From Microbacterium sp. SORGH_AS_0969 (GTDB lineage: Bacteria > Actinomycetota > Actinomycetes > Actinomycetales > Microbacteriaceae), in the NCBI RefSeq assembly GCF_030818255.1, contig NZ_JAUTAG010000001.1, forward strand, positions 1,550,001 to 1,614,000: a DNA stretch of 64,000 bases, read 5' to 3'. This document shows positions 43,562 through 51,161 of the stretch, one piece after another. Under the pieces are notes generated by a model. The model worked only from the letters and a program-made list of their open reading frames with translations, was not told where the DNA came from and made no database searches. The position numbers and the translations under genes are program-made. How positions within the stretch are numbered: position 1 is the first letter of the stretch; each line of letters starts with the position of its first letter.

Positions 43562-43582
43562 TGATGACACCAAGTGACATCA
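43562..43582. promoter_or_regulatory. TetR operator copy 2
   Basis: TGATGACAC-N3-GTGACATCA, 8 of 9 arm positions paired. TATAGA/TATAGT -10-like hexamers in both directions lie between the copies at 43552-43559. Confidence 0.7.
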
Positions 43583-43596
43583 CCTATGCTCGAGAC

Positions 43597-44169
43597 ATGG
43601 CGAGATGGGCTCCGGACACCAGGGAGAGGCTCCGCGTCGCCGCACTGGAGCTCTTCGAGGAGCGGGGCTTCGGCGTGACGACCGTTCCCGACATCGTCGA
43701 GCGCGCCGGAGTGACGCGGCGGACCTTCTTCCGCCATTTCAGCGACAAGCGCGAGGTGTTCTTCGGCGACGACGAGATCCCGGGCCTGGCGACGGCGATG
43801 TTGGCCGCCGCTCCGGCCGGGGTGGCCCCGTTCTCGATCGCCTGGACGGGGCTGCGTGCGCTCGCCGCAGAGAGGTTCGAGCCGCGGCGCGACCAGATGG
43901 CGGCATCGCGTCGCATCATCGAGGCCGAGCCTGCCCTCCGTGAACGCGATCTGCAGAAGCAGGCCGACCTGCGCGAGGCGATCCGCGCGGGGTGCGCCGC
44001 GCGCGGCGCCGATCCGCTCACGTCCCGCGTCGTGGCGGGTCTCACCGTCGACCTGTTGCAGACCGCTCTCGAGCGCTGGCTTGAGGATGAGAACCGGATG
44101 CCGTTGACCCGCCACCTCGAAGAGGTCCGACAGCGCATGTCCGACGTGCTCGGCGACCTCCCCTCCTGA
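43597..44169 (+). CDS. TetR-family repressor
   Basis: A 190-residue regulator. The N-terminal HTH is RERLRVAALELFEERGFGVTTVPDIVERAGVTRRTFFRHFSDKREVFF, with a helical ligand domain after it. I place the start at ATG 43597. Starting at the ATG at 43564 would put operator copy 2 inside the coding region and add 11 residues upstream of the HTH with no family support. It is divergent from the MDR gene and predicted to repress both. Confidence 0.88.
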   Translation: MARWAPDTRERLRVAALELFEERGFGVTTVPDIVERAGVTRRTFFRHFSDKREVFFGDDEIPGLATAMLAAAPAGVAPFSIAWTGLRALAAERFEPRRDQMAASRRIIEAEPALRERDLQKQADLREAIRAGCAARGADPLTSRVVAGLTVDLLQTALERWLEDENRMPLTRHLEEVRQRMSDVLGDLPS

Positions 44170-44242
44170 CCGCTTCGGCGGCGCCGTGTCGCGACGTGGC
44201 CACCGCAGCGCCACCCCACGACCGGATGTCGGTGCGCGCGGA

Positions 44243-44248
44243 TAGCCT
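44243..44248 (+). promoter_or_regulatory. -10 (TAGCCT), leaderless MFS
   Basis: The hexamer ends 6 nt before the GTG at 44255. Confidence 0.5.
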
Positions 44249-44254
44249 GGAACC

Positions 44255-45583
44255 GTGACCGAATCCCTGCGCCTCGACCGCCCCGGGTGGCGCACGTGGC
44301 TGCTGTGGGGGATCGGTCTGCTCGCCTACGTCGTGTCGATCGTGAACCGCACCTCGCTGTCGGCGGTGGGGGTCGACGCGGCGACCCGTTTCCACGCCGA
44401 CGCGTCGGCGCTGTCGATGTTCGCCGTCATCCAGCTCTTCGTCTACGGCGCGATGCAGATCCCGGCCGGCCTCCTCCTCGATCGCTTCGGCGCCCGCCCG
44501 ATCATCGCGATCGGCATGCTGCTGATGGCGGCCGGCCAGCTCGTCATGGCGTTCGCCGATGCGGTGGGGATCGGCATCCTGGCCCGCGTACTCATCGGCG
44601 CGGGCGACGCGGCAATCTTCCCCAGCGTGCTGCGCGTGATCGCGACGTGGTTCCCGGCCCAACGGGCGCCGCTACTGGTGCAGCTCACCGGGATCATCGG
44701 GCAGTTCGGGCAGATCATCGCCGTCGTGCCCCTCGCCGCGCTGCTGCACGCCACGAGCTGGAGTGTCGCGTTCGGCAGCGTCGCCGGGCTCGGCGTGCTG
44801 TTCGGCGTGCTGACCTACCTGATCATCCGCAACCGCCCTCCCGAACGGCGCTCCGATCCGGTCGACACGTCCGTCGACACGCAGACGGGCGCGATCCGCG
44901 TCGTGAAGTCCTCCGCCGACCTGCGTCAGGGGTTCCGCGAGTCGTGGGCGCACCCGGGCACGCGCCTCGGCTTCTGGTCGCACTTCGCCACGCCGTTCGC
45001 GGGCACCGCGTTCATGCTGCTGTGGGGCTTCCCCTTCCTCACCGCGGGTGAGGGGCTCGCGCCGGCCACCGCGTCGCTCATCATGACGACGCTCGTGTTC
45101 TTCGGCATCCTGTGCGGACCGGTGATCGGCGCGCTGTCGAGCCGCCACCCGACGCGGCGCTCGCGCTGGCTCGTCCTGCCCACGGTGGTGTTCCAGGCCG
45201 CGGTGTGGATCGTCGTCATCGGCTGGCCGGGGCCCGCACCGGTGTGGCTGCTGATCGTGCTGATGTTCGCGCTGTCGACCGGCGGTCCCGCGTCGATGAT
45301 CGCGTTCGATCACGCCCGCACGTTCACCCCGAGCCACCGGCTCAGCACCGCGACGGGCATCGTGAACGGCGGCGGGTTCCTCGCGGCGCTCCTCGCGATC
45401 CTCTTCATCGGTATCGCGATGGACGTGCAGGGCGCCGGGACCCCCGACACCTACTCTCTGGATGCCTTCCGCTGGGCGTTCCTCATGCAGGTACCGCTCT
45501 GGCTCGTGGGCGGGATCGCGATCGCCGTCGAGCGCGGGCGCACCATCCGCCACGTGGGCGGGATCGACAAGCTGCCCCGCTGA
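44255..45583 (+). CDS. MFS transporter
   Basis: A 442-residue, 12-helix MFS protein: WLLWGIGLLAYVVSIVNRTSLSAVG (TM1), motif A variant GLLLDRFGARPIIAIGMLLM, and VLIGAGDAAIFPSVLRVIATWFPAQRAPLL. The architecture resembles the nitrate/anion-type or hexuronate MFS permeases, but the substrate is not clear. A TAGCCT -10 ends 6 nt before the GTG. It is convergent with the following small membrane protein gene. Confidence 0.88.
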   Translation: MTESLRLDRPGWRTWLLWGIGLLAYVVSIVNRTSLSAVGVDAATRFHADASALSMFAVIQLFVYGAMQIPAGLLLDRFGARPIIAIGMLLMAAGQLVMAFADAVGIGILARVLIGAGDAAIFPSVLRVIATWFPAQRAPLLVQLTGIIGQFGQIIAVVPLAALLHATSWSVAFGSVAGLGVLFGVLTYLIIRNRPPERRSDPVDTSVDTQTGAIRVVKSSADLRQGFRESWAHPGTRLGFWSHFATPFAGTAFMLLWGFPFLTAGEGLAPATASLIMTTLVFFGILCGPVIGALSSRHPTRRSRWLVLPTVVFQAAVWIVVIGWPGPAPVWLLIVLMFALSTGGPASMIAFDHARTFTPSHRLSTATGIVNGGGFLAALLAILFIGIAMDVQGAGTPDTYSLDAFRWAFLMQVPLWLVGGIAIAVERGRTIRHVGGIDKLPR

Positions 45584-45587
45584 CGGC

Positions 45588-45992
45588 TCACGCGCCGCCG
45601 GTCAGCCGACCCCACAGCTCGCCGATGAGCGGAGCGACGTCGGAGGCCCGCTCCGCCGATCCGGATGCCACGGCGACGAGCGGGAACACCGTCACGGCCA
45701 GCGCGACGAGAACGGCGAGCACCACCCACACGATCGCGACGACCATGCGACGGCGGGTGAGCGCGAGAAGAAGGAGTCCCGCCGTGACCACGGCGCCGAT
45801 CAGCGTCACGAGGGTCACGGTCAGCGCCGGGAAGGGGACGAGGCCCGCGGTCGATGCGGTGGTTCCGGCGAGGAACCCGACCAGCGGCAGGAAGAGCCCC
45901 AGCGCGATCAGGACGACGATCCCCGCGCCGATCGCCGTCGCGACGAAGACGCCCCGCGGTCGGCGGGCGGTGGTGATGCGTCCGGCTCTCAT
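45588..45992 (-). CDS. Small membrane protein, unknown function
   Basis: A 134-residue protein with three to four hydrophobic helices (GVFVATAIGAGIVVLIALGLFLPLVGFL, LTVTLVTLIGAVVTAGLLLLAL, MVVAIVWVVLAVLVALAVTVFPLVAVA) and a basic N-terminus. No family recognised. AAGGA precedes the ATG by 7 nt. It is 4 nt from the convergent MFS stop. Confidence 0.7.
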   Translation of the reverse strand: MRAGRITTARRPRGVFVATAIGAGIVVLIALGLFLPLVGFLAGTTASTAGLVPFPALTVTLVTLIGAVVTAGLLLLALTRRRMVVAIVWVVLAVLVALAVTVFPLVAVASGSAERASDVAPLIGELWGRLTGGA

Positions 45993-46224
45993 CGTCTCGT
46001 CCTTTCGTCGAGTCCGCGCGGTGCGGCGTCACAGGGAGGACGAGTCGACCCGGCCTTTCGTCACGCGGCGGGGTGATCGGGCTCTCCAGGCCCCGGTGCG
46101 GCATCCCTTGTCCCACTTATGGCCGGTTGAGGCGCCCTGAGGTGGCGAAATCTGGGACACGAACCGTCAGAAGGGGGACGAGGGTGAGCGGCGCAGCGCC
46201 GTCGCCGGATGCCAGACTCGGGGC

Positions 46225-46917
46225 ATGAGCGAGATCGACATCCGTCCCCTCGAGACGGTCGAGGGCATCCACGAGGCGTCGCGCGTGTTCGACGCGGTGT
46301 GGGTCGGAGACCGGGCGACGATGCCGGCGAACATCCTGCGGGCGCTCGAGCACTCCGGCAACTACGTCGTCGGGCTCTTCGACGGGGAGCGCATGATCGG
46401 CGCCTCCGCGGCCTTCTTCGGCCCTCCCGCCGAGCGGTCGATGCACTCGCACATCACCGGCGTGCTCCCCGGCTACCAGGGCCGCGGTCTCGGCCGACAG
46501 CTGAAGAACCACCAGCGCGAGTGGGCGCTGGGGCGGGGGATCGGGCACATCACCTGGACTTTCGACCCGCTCATCGCGCGTAACGCGCACTTCAACCTCG
46601 CCGTGCTCGGCACGCGCGTGACCGACTACCTCGTCAACCAGTACGGCGAGATGCCCGACGACGTGAACCGCGGGGACGAGTCCGATCGCCTCATGGTGTC
46701 GTGGGCTCTCGCCGAACCGCCCGCCCCGACCCCGGCGGATGACACCGTCCGTGCGGTCGTCGAGGTCCCCGACGACATCGAGGCCCTTCGCCGCACCGAC
46801 CCGGCGGCGGCCGCCGAGTGGCGTGTGCGCCTTCGAGACGAACTGCGGGGGCAGCTGGCATCCGGTCTCCGCATCGGCGGAGTGGACGGGCGCGGGTACC
46901 TGCTTGTCTCGCGCTGA
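46225..46917 (+). CDS. GNAT-family acetyltransferase
   Basis: A 230-residue GNAT protein. The acetyl-CoA motif is GVLPGYQGRGLGRQLKNHQREWALGRGIGHITWTFDPLIARNAHFNLAVLGTRV. Length and the FDPL..RN..FN block fit the group annotated as predicted GNAT-superfamily acetyltransferases. Substrate unknown. CAGACT ends 6 nt before the ATG, a weak leaderless-type -10. It is followed by the hipBA promoter region. Confidence 0.85.
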   Translation: MSEIDIRPLETVEGIHEASRVFDAVWVGDRATMPANILRALEHSGNYVVGLFDGERMIGASAAFFGPPAERSMHSHITGVLPGYQGRGLGRQLKNHQREWALGRGIGHITWTFDPLIARNAHFNLAVLGTRVTDYLVNQYGEMPDDVNRGDESDRLMVSWALAEPPAPTPADDTVRAVVEVPDDIEALRRTDPAAAAEWRVRLRDELRGQLASGLRIGGVDGRGYLLVSR

Positions 46918-46924
46918 GCTGCTC

Positions 46925-46948
46925 GTGTGTGGGATCTTTCCCACACAC
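46925..46948. promoter_or_regulatory. hipBA palindrome 1 (upstream)
   Basis: GTGTGTGGGA-N4-TCCCACACAC, a perfect 10-bp inverted repeat just after the GNAT stop. It may be an operator or the GNAT terminator. Confidence 0.6.
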
Positions 46949-46952
46949 GCTG

Positions 46953-46972
46953 TTGTGGCTTTTATCCCACAA
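46953..46972. promoter_or_regulatory. hipBA palindrome 2
   Basis: TTGTGG-N8-CCACAA. The right arm is part of a TTTTATCCCAC copy identical to that in the main operator. Confidence 0.5.
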
Positions 46973-46978
46973 TTTCTG

Positions 46979-47008
46979 TTGCGGGTTTTATCCCACTCGA
47001 CGTAGAGT
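46979..47008 (+). promoter_or_regulatory. hipBA promoter
   Basis: TTGCGG (46979-46984) and TAGAGT (47003-47008) with an 18-nt spacer; the -10 lies inside the main operator. Confidence 0.5.
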
Positions 47009-47020
47009 GGGATAAAACCC
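46983..47020. promoter_or_regulatory. HipB-type operator
   Basis: A perfect 15-bp inverted repeat (46983-46997 with 47006-47020), 8-nt spacer, core TATCC...GGATA as recognised by E. coli HipB. It straddles the -10 of hipBA, fitting autorepression. Confidence 0.8.
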
Positions 47021-47037
47021 ACATGGCAGGGGTCATC

Positions 47038-47250
47038 ATGCGCGTCGCGCGTTCCGCCGATCTCGGTGCACTCGTCGCAGAGCGCCGCGCGCAACAGGGG
47101 CTGTCGCAGGAGCAGCTCGCAAAGAACGCGGGCGTGACGCGCGACTGGCTCGTGCGCTTCGAGAGGGGGAAGCCCTCCGTCACCCTGCACCGGGTGTTCT
47201 GGGTGCTCGATGCGCTCGGCCTGGCCCTCGAGGTGCACGATGACGAGTGA
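47038..47250 (+). CDS. hipB: HipB-like antitoxin (XRE HTH)
   Basis: A 70-residue XRE-family DNA-binding protein: ADLGALVAERRAQQGLSQEQLAKNAGVTRDWLVRFERGKPSVTLHRVFWVLDALGLALEV. It should neutralise HipA and repress the operon through the operator at 46983-47020. The ATG at 47038 has AGGGG 6 nt upstream; an in-frame ATG at 47023 is possible. Its 3' end overlaps hipA by 11 nt, the usual antitoxin-first arrangement. Confidence 0.9.
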   Translation: MRVARSADLGALVAERRAQQGLSQEQLAKNAGVTRDWLVRFERGKPSVTLHRVFWVLDALGLALEVHDDE

Positions 47251-48547
47251 GCTGCACGCCTATCTCGACGGGGTGCGTGTGGGTGCCTTCACTCAATCCC
47301 GCGCGGGGGCGCTCGGCTTCGAGTACGACGACGACTACCGACGCTCGCGAGGGGCGACGCCGATGTCGCTGTCGATGCCTCTCGCCCGGCAGATGCACAA
47401 GAACGCCCCCGCCCGTGCATACCTGAGAGGCCTGCTGCCGGACAGCGCCGGCCGACTCAGGGAACTCGCGAGCGAGTACCACGTGTCCGAGAACAACCCG
47501 TTCGCGCTCCTGTCTCACATCGGTCGTGACGCGGCCGGCGCGGTGCAGCTCCTCCCGCAGGGCGAAGACAGCGATGACGCCGCCACGCGCACCGGTCGAC
47601 TGCAGGTGCACTCCGACGAGGACTTCGCCGGCCTCATCCGAGACCTCATCGCCAACGCCGCCACGTGGGGCGTTCGGCGAGCGGGGCGATGGTCGCTCCC
47701 CGGCGCACAGCCGAAGACAGCGCTGTTCCGCACGGCGGAAGGGCAGTGGGCCACCCCTTTGGACTCGACCCCGACGACGCACATCATCAAGCCCGCTGTC
47801 CCCCCGTACTCCGAGCACCACATCGTGGAGTACATGACGATGGCGGCGGCGCGTCACCTGGGTCTCGTCGTCGCCGAGAGCGAGATGGCCACCACCACCG
47901 CGGGCGACAACGTCTTCATCTCCCGCCGATACGACCGTGCCTTCACCGGCGAACGCTGGGCGCGATTGCACCAAGAAGATCTGTGTCAGGCGCTGGCCGT
48001 CGAGCCCGATAAGAAGTACCAGAGCGACGGCGGCCCCGGCGTCGGCAAGATCGCGGATCTATTCCGCGGCCTCCCCAGCGGAAGCGACCGTCAAGACAAC
48101 AGTCGAAGGTTCTTCGACGCTCTTGCCTTCAACCTTGCGGCCGTCGGCACCGACGCGCATGCGAAGAACTACTCGCTCCTGCTGGATGGCTCGCGCGCGA
48201 CCCTCGCCCCCCTCTATGACCTCGGCACGCACGCGCCCTATCCGACGCCCGAGGGTCAGCCGATAAAACTGGCGATGTCGCTGGACGGTGAGTACGTGGT
48301 CGACCGCGTCGGCGAGAATGCCCTCCAGCTGGCCGGTCGTCGGCTGGGGCTCGACCCCGATGAGGCGCTCCTGCGGGCGCGCGAGATCCTGCGTGGCATC
48401 GTGTGGGCATTCGACCAGGCCGCCGTCGACGCGATCCGCGTCCTGGGCGACGTTCCGACCATCGCTCGAGTCCGGGATGCCATCGCGGACAACGCGCGGT
48501 CGCGCGGATGGGTGGAGCCGACCACCGACATCCCGCTCAGCGACTGA
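47240..48547 (+). CDS. hipA: HipA-like serine/threonine kinase toxin
   Basis: A 435-residue HipA-family kinase; E. coli HipA phosphorylates glutamyl-tRNA synthetase and induces persistence. There is an N-terminal HipA_N domain (LHAYLDGVRVGAFTQ, ATPMSLSMPLAR), the G-loop region SLPGAQPKTAL, catalytic loop TDAHAKNYSLL with Asp305 and Asn310, and Mg-binding Asp327 in PLYDLGTHAPYP. These core residues are intact, so the toxin looks active. It overlaps hipB by 11 nt. The target may differ from E. coli. Confidence 0.93.
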   Translation: MTSELHAYLDGVRVGAFTQSRAGALGFEYDDDYRRSRGATPMSLSMPLARQMHKNAPARAYLRGLLPDSAGRLRELASEYHVSENNPFALLSHIGRDAAGAVQLLPQGEDSDDAATRTGRLQVHSDEDFAGLIRDLIANAATWGVRRAGRWSLPGAQPKTALFRTAEGQWATPLDSTPTTHIIKPAVPPYSEHHIVEYMTMAAARHLGLVVAESEMATTTAGDNVFISRRYDRAFTGERWARLHQEDLCQALAVEPDKKYQSDGGPGVGKIADLFRGLPSGSDRQDNSRRFFDALAFNLAAVGTDAHAKNYSLLLDGSRATLAPLYDLGTHAPYPTPEGQPIKLAMSLDGEYVVDRVGENALQLAGRRLGLDPDEALLRAREILRGIVWAFDQAAVDAIRVLGDVPTIARVRDAIADNARSRGWVEPTTDIPLSD

Positions 48548-48548
48548 G

Positions 48549-48758
48549 TCAGGAGTCCGAGACCGGCTCGTCCTTCTCGGCGGCCGGGTCGCCCTGGCCC
48601 GGACCCGGGCGGACGGCGGCGTCGTCGCGCACGTCGATGCGGGTGACGCCGTCGTGCTCGGTGACGTCGAAGCGCGGGGCCGCGTCTTCTTCGGTGGCCT
48701 TCGGGGCGCTCGTCAGCTGGTCGTGACGGTTCTCTTCGAAGCTCTTGTCGTCGCTCAT
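48549..48758 (-). CDS. Small acidic protein, unknown function
   Basis: A 69-residue, hydrophilic, strongly acidic protein (SFEENRHDQLTSAPKATEEDAAPRFDVTEHDGVTRIDVRDDAAV) with no hydrophobic helix. It lies 5 nt after the SDR gene on the same strand and is convergent with hipA. Probably co-transcribed with the SDR. No family recognised. Confidence 0.6.
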   Translation of the reverse strand: MSDDKSFEENRHDQLTSAPKATEEDAAPRFDVTEHDGVTRIDVRDDAAVRPGPGQGDPAAEKDEPVSDS

Positions 48759-48763
48759 CGCTC

Positions 48764-49576
48764 TCACTTCTCTCCGGCCGAACGCCAGGCGTCCGAATCC
48801 ATGTGCGAGCCCGCCTGCGGGCCCATCTGCAGCATCCCGCCGTCGACGACCCAGCTCGCGCCCGTGACGTACGAGCCCGAGGGAGACGCCAGGAAGCGGA
48901 TCACGTCGGCGATCTCCTCGGGCTTGCCCGGGCGTCCGAGCGGGATACCGGGACGGTGGGTGCGTTCGGCATCCTCCGCCGACATGTCGTTGATGGGGGT
49001 CGCGATCTCTCCCGGGGCGACGGCGTTGGCGGTGATGCCGTACTGCCCGAGCTCGAGGGCCATCGTCTTGATGAGGCCGCCGACACCGTGCTTCGCCGCG
49101 ACGTAGGGGGCCGAGCCGACGCGCGGCTGGTGCTCGTGCACGCTCGACACGACGATGAGCCGGCCGCCCGTGCGCGCCTCCACCATGCGGCGTGCGGCCG
49201 TGTGCAGGGCGAGGAACGCGCCGTCGAGGTTGAGCGAGATGTCGGTGCGCCACGTGTCGAAGTCGAGGTCGAGGAACGAGCCCCCGATGCCGCCGCCGGC
49301 GTTGTTGACGAAGACGTCGAGGCCGCCGAGCTCGTCGGCCATGGCGTTCACGGCATCCGGGACCGAATCGAAATCGGTCGCATCGAACTGGGCGACGATC
49401 GCGCGCGATCCGCGCGCGCGCACGGCGGCGGCGGTCTCTTCCGCGCCGTCCTTGTCGGAGTGGTAGGTGACGGCGACGTCGATCCCGGCGTCGGCGAGGG
49501 CGAGGGCGGTGGCCGCGCCGATGCCCGAGTCGGAGCCGGTGACGATCGCGTGGCGGGGGGTGAAGTCGTCGCTCAT
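48764..49576 (-). CDS. Short-chain dehydrogenase (glucose 1-dehydrogenase/FabG-like)
   Basis: A 270-residue classical SDR. The cofactor loop is VTGSDSGIGAATALALADAGIDVAVTYHSD, with NNAGGGIGG, catalytic Ser in VVSSVHEH, YVAAKHGVGGLIKTMALEL (Tyr and Lys) and C-terminal VTGASWVVDGGMLQMG. It resembles glucose/ribitol dehydrogenases. Substrate unresolved. Confidence 0.9.
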   Translation of the reverse strand: MSDDFTPRHAIVTGSDSGIGAATALALADAGIDVAVTYHSDKDGAEETAAAVRARGSRAIVAQFDATDFDSVPDAVNAMADELGGLDVFVNNAGGGIGGSFLDLDFDTWRTDISLNLDGAFLALHTAARRMVEARTGGRLIVVSSVHEHQPRVGSAPYVAAKHGVGGLIKTMALELGQYGITANAVAPGEIATPINDMSAEDAERTHRPGIPLGRPGKPEEIADVIRFLASPSGSYVTGASWVVDGGMLQMGPQAGSHMDSDAWRSAGEK

Positions 49577-49711
49577 GCGCCCGACCGTACGCGCGCGGGG
49601 CCGCGCGGTCGTCGGCCTTGCCAGGCGCGGGCGCGGGCGTTACGGTCGCGTCTCCCGGCGGGGCCACCCCGGCGTATCCACTCGCGTCGCGGCCCGCTTT
49701 CCGGCACGGGC

Positions 49712-49801
49712 GCGAGCGAAACTCCTGAACAATCGGCGCAGGCAGGTCGTACGTCCCCCGACAGGCGGCCCGAGCGCCGATCTCTCAGGAGTTTCGCTCG
49801 C
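49712..49801. repeat. Long inverted repeat between divergent genes
   Basis: A 28-nt arm (49712-49739) pairs with 49774-49801, with three mismatches; 34-nt loop. It is flanked on the right by GCGCCC hexamer repeats (about 49801-49825), echoing the palindrome-plus-hexamer arrangement at 41.3 kb. The 328-nt gap at 49577-49904 holds no gene. Confidence 0.85.
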
Positions 49802-49892
49802 CGCGCCCGCGCCCGCGCCCGCGCCAACGGCTCGCCGCGCCCGCGCCACCGGCTCGCCGCAGCCGCGCCCCCGGTCCGCGCGGCCGCGCGGT

Positions 49893-49898
49893 TAGCCT
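49893..49898 (+). promoter_or_regulatory. -10 (TAGCCT), leaderless menC-like gene
   Basis: The hexamer ends 6 nt before the ATG at 49905. Confidence 0.5.
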
Positions 49899-49904
49899 GC
49901 CGTC

Positions 49905-51038
49905 ATGCCCCTCACCCGCCCCGCCTCGCCCGTGACCCTGGATGCCGTGGAGCTCCGCGTCCTGCACCTGCCCCTCGTGTCGCCGTTCACGACGTCGTTC
50001 GGCACCGAGACCGTGCGCGAGGTGATCGTCGTCACGGCGGAGACGTCGGACGGCGTGGGGTGGGGAGAGGTCGTGACGATGGCCGAGCCGCTGTACTCGA
50101 GCGAGTACACGGCCAGCGCGTGGGATGTGCTGAGCCGCTATCTCGCGCCGGCCCTGCTCGAGCGCCGGACGCTCGCGCCCGAGGAGGTCCCCGGCATCCT
50201 GCAGCCTTTCGTCGGGCATCGCATGGCCAAGGCGGGCCTCGAGCTCGCGGTGATCGACGCCGCGCTGCGCGCCGAGGGGCGGAGCCTCGGCCAGTACCTC
50301 GGGGCCGAGAAGACCCGCGTGCCCGCGGGAGTCTCGGTCGGCATCCAGAGCGATCCCGCCGAGCTGGTCGACGTCGTGGGCGGATACCTCGACGAGGGGT
50401 ACGTCCGCATCAAGATCAAGATCAAGCCCGGGCGCGACATCGCCGACACCGCCGCCGTCCGCGGGACCTTCGCCGATATCCCGTTGCAGGTCGACGCCAA
50501 CTCGGCGTACACGCTTCAGGATGCCGACACCCTCGCCGAACTGGACCGCTTCGACCTCCTGCTCATCGAGCAGCCGCTGCAGGAAGACGACCTCGTCGAC
50601 CACGCGCAGCTCGCGAAGAAGCTGCGGACGCCCGTGTGCCTCGACGAGTCGATCGTCTCGGCGAAGGCGGCCGCCGACGCCCTGACGCTCGGGTCCGCGG
50701 CGATCGTCAACATCAAGGCGGGTCGCGTGGGCGGCTACCTCGAGGCCGTGGCGGTGCACGACCTGTGCCGCGCGGCCGGGATCCCCGTGTGGTGCGGCGG
50801 CATGCTCGAGACGGGGATCGGCCGCGCGGCCAACGCCGCTCTCGCCGCCCTGCCCGGCTTCACGCTGCCGGGCGACATCTCGGCATCCGCCCGCTTCTAC
50901 ACGCGCGACATCGTCACCGAACCCGCCGTGATCGAGGACGGGCACGTTCGCGTGCCCACCGGACCCGGCCTCGGCGTCGAGATCGACCGGACTGCTCTCG
51001 ACGCCGTGACCGTGCGACGCGAGCGCCTCACGCGCTGA
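49905..51038 (+). CDS. menC: o-Succinylbenzoate synthase / N-acylamino-acid racemase family
   Basis: A 377-residue enolase-superfamily enzyme of the MLE subgroup. Catalytic lysine pair in VRIKIKIKPGRD (KxK), metal ligands in LQVDANSAYT (Asp), LLLIEQPL (Glu) and CLDESI (Asp), and the second catalytic Lys in IVNIKAGRVGGYLEAV. MVYCGGMLETGIGRAAN-type sequence (here VWCGGMLETGIGRA) marks the OSBS/NAAAR group. OSBS makes the menaquinone precursor o-succinylbenzoate; NAAAR racemises N-acyl amino acids. No men genes are adjacent, so the assignment between the two is open. A TAGCCT -10 lies 6 nt upstream. Confidence 0.85.
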   Translation: MPLTRPASPVTLDAVELRVLHLPLVSPFTTSFGTETVREVIVVTAETSDGVGWGEVVTMAEPLYSSEYTASAWDVLSRYLAPALLERRTLAPEEVPGILQPFVGHRMAKAGLELAVIDAALRAEGRSLGQYLGAEKTRVPAGVSVGIQSDPAELVDVVGGYLDEGYVRIKIKIKPGRDIADTAAVRGTFADIPLQVDANSAYTLQDADTLAELDRFDLLLIEQPLQEDDLVDHAQLAKKLRTPVCLDESIVSAKAAADALTLGSAAIVNIKAGRVGGYLEAVAVHDLCRAAGIPVWCGGMLETGIGRAANAALAALPGFTLPGDISASARFYTRDIVTEPAVIEDGHVRVPTGPGLGVEIDRTALDAVTVRRERLTR

Positions 51039-51044
51039 ACCGCC

Positions 51045-51083
51045 GCACGGACCCGGCGCACGGACCCGGCGCACGGACCCGGC
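51045..51083. repeat. 13-bp tandem repeat, three perfect copies
   Basis: GCACGGACCCGGC repeated three times without mismatch at 51045, 51058 and 51071, between the menC-like gene and glyS. A TAAACT -10 for glyS follows at 51102-51107. Confidence 0.9.
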
Positions 51084-51161
51084 GGCGATGGGCCGCTTCG
51101 GTAAACTGGGGGTCCGCGTCATCCGCGGCATCCCACAGCTTTCCCGACCATTGGAGCCACC

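Noticed and set aside
51084..51161. T-box leader before glyS
   Set aside because: The leader is only about 55 nt and has no T-box sequence or terminator hairpin.
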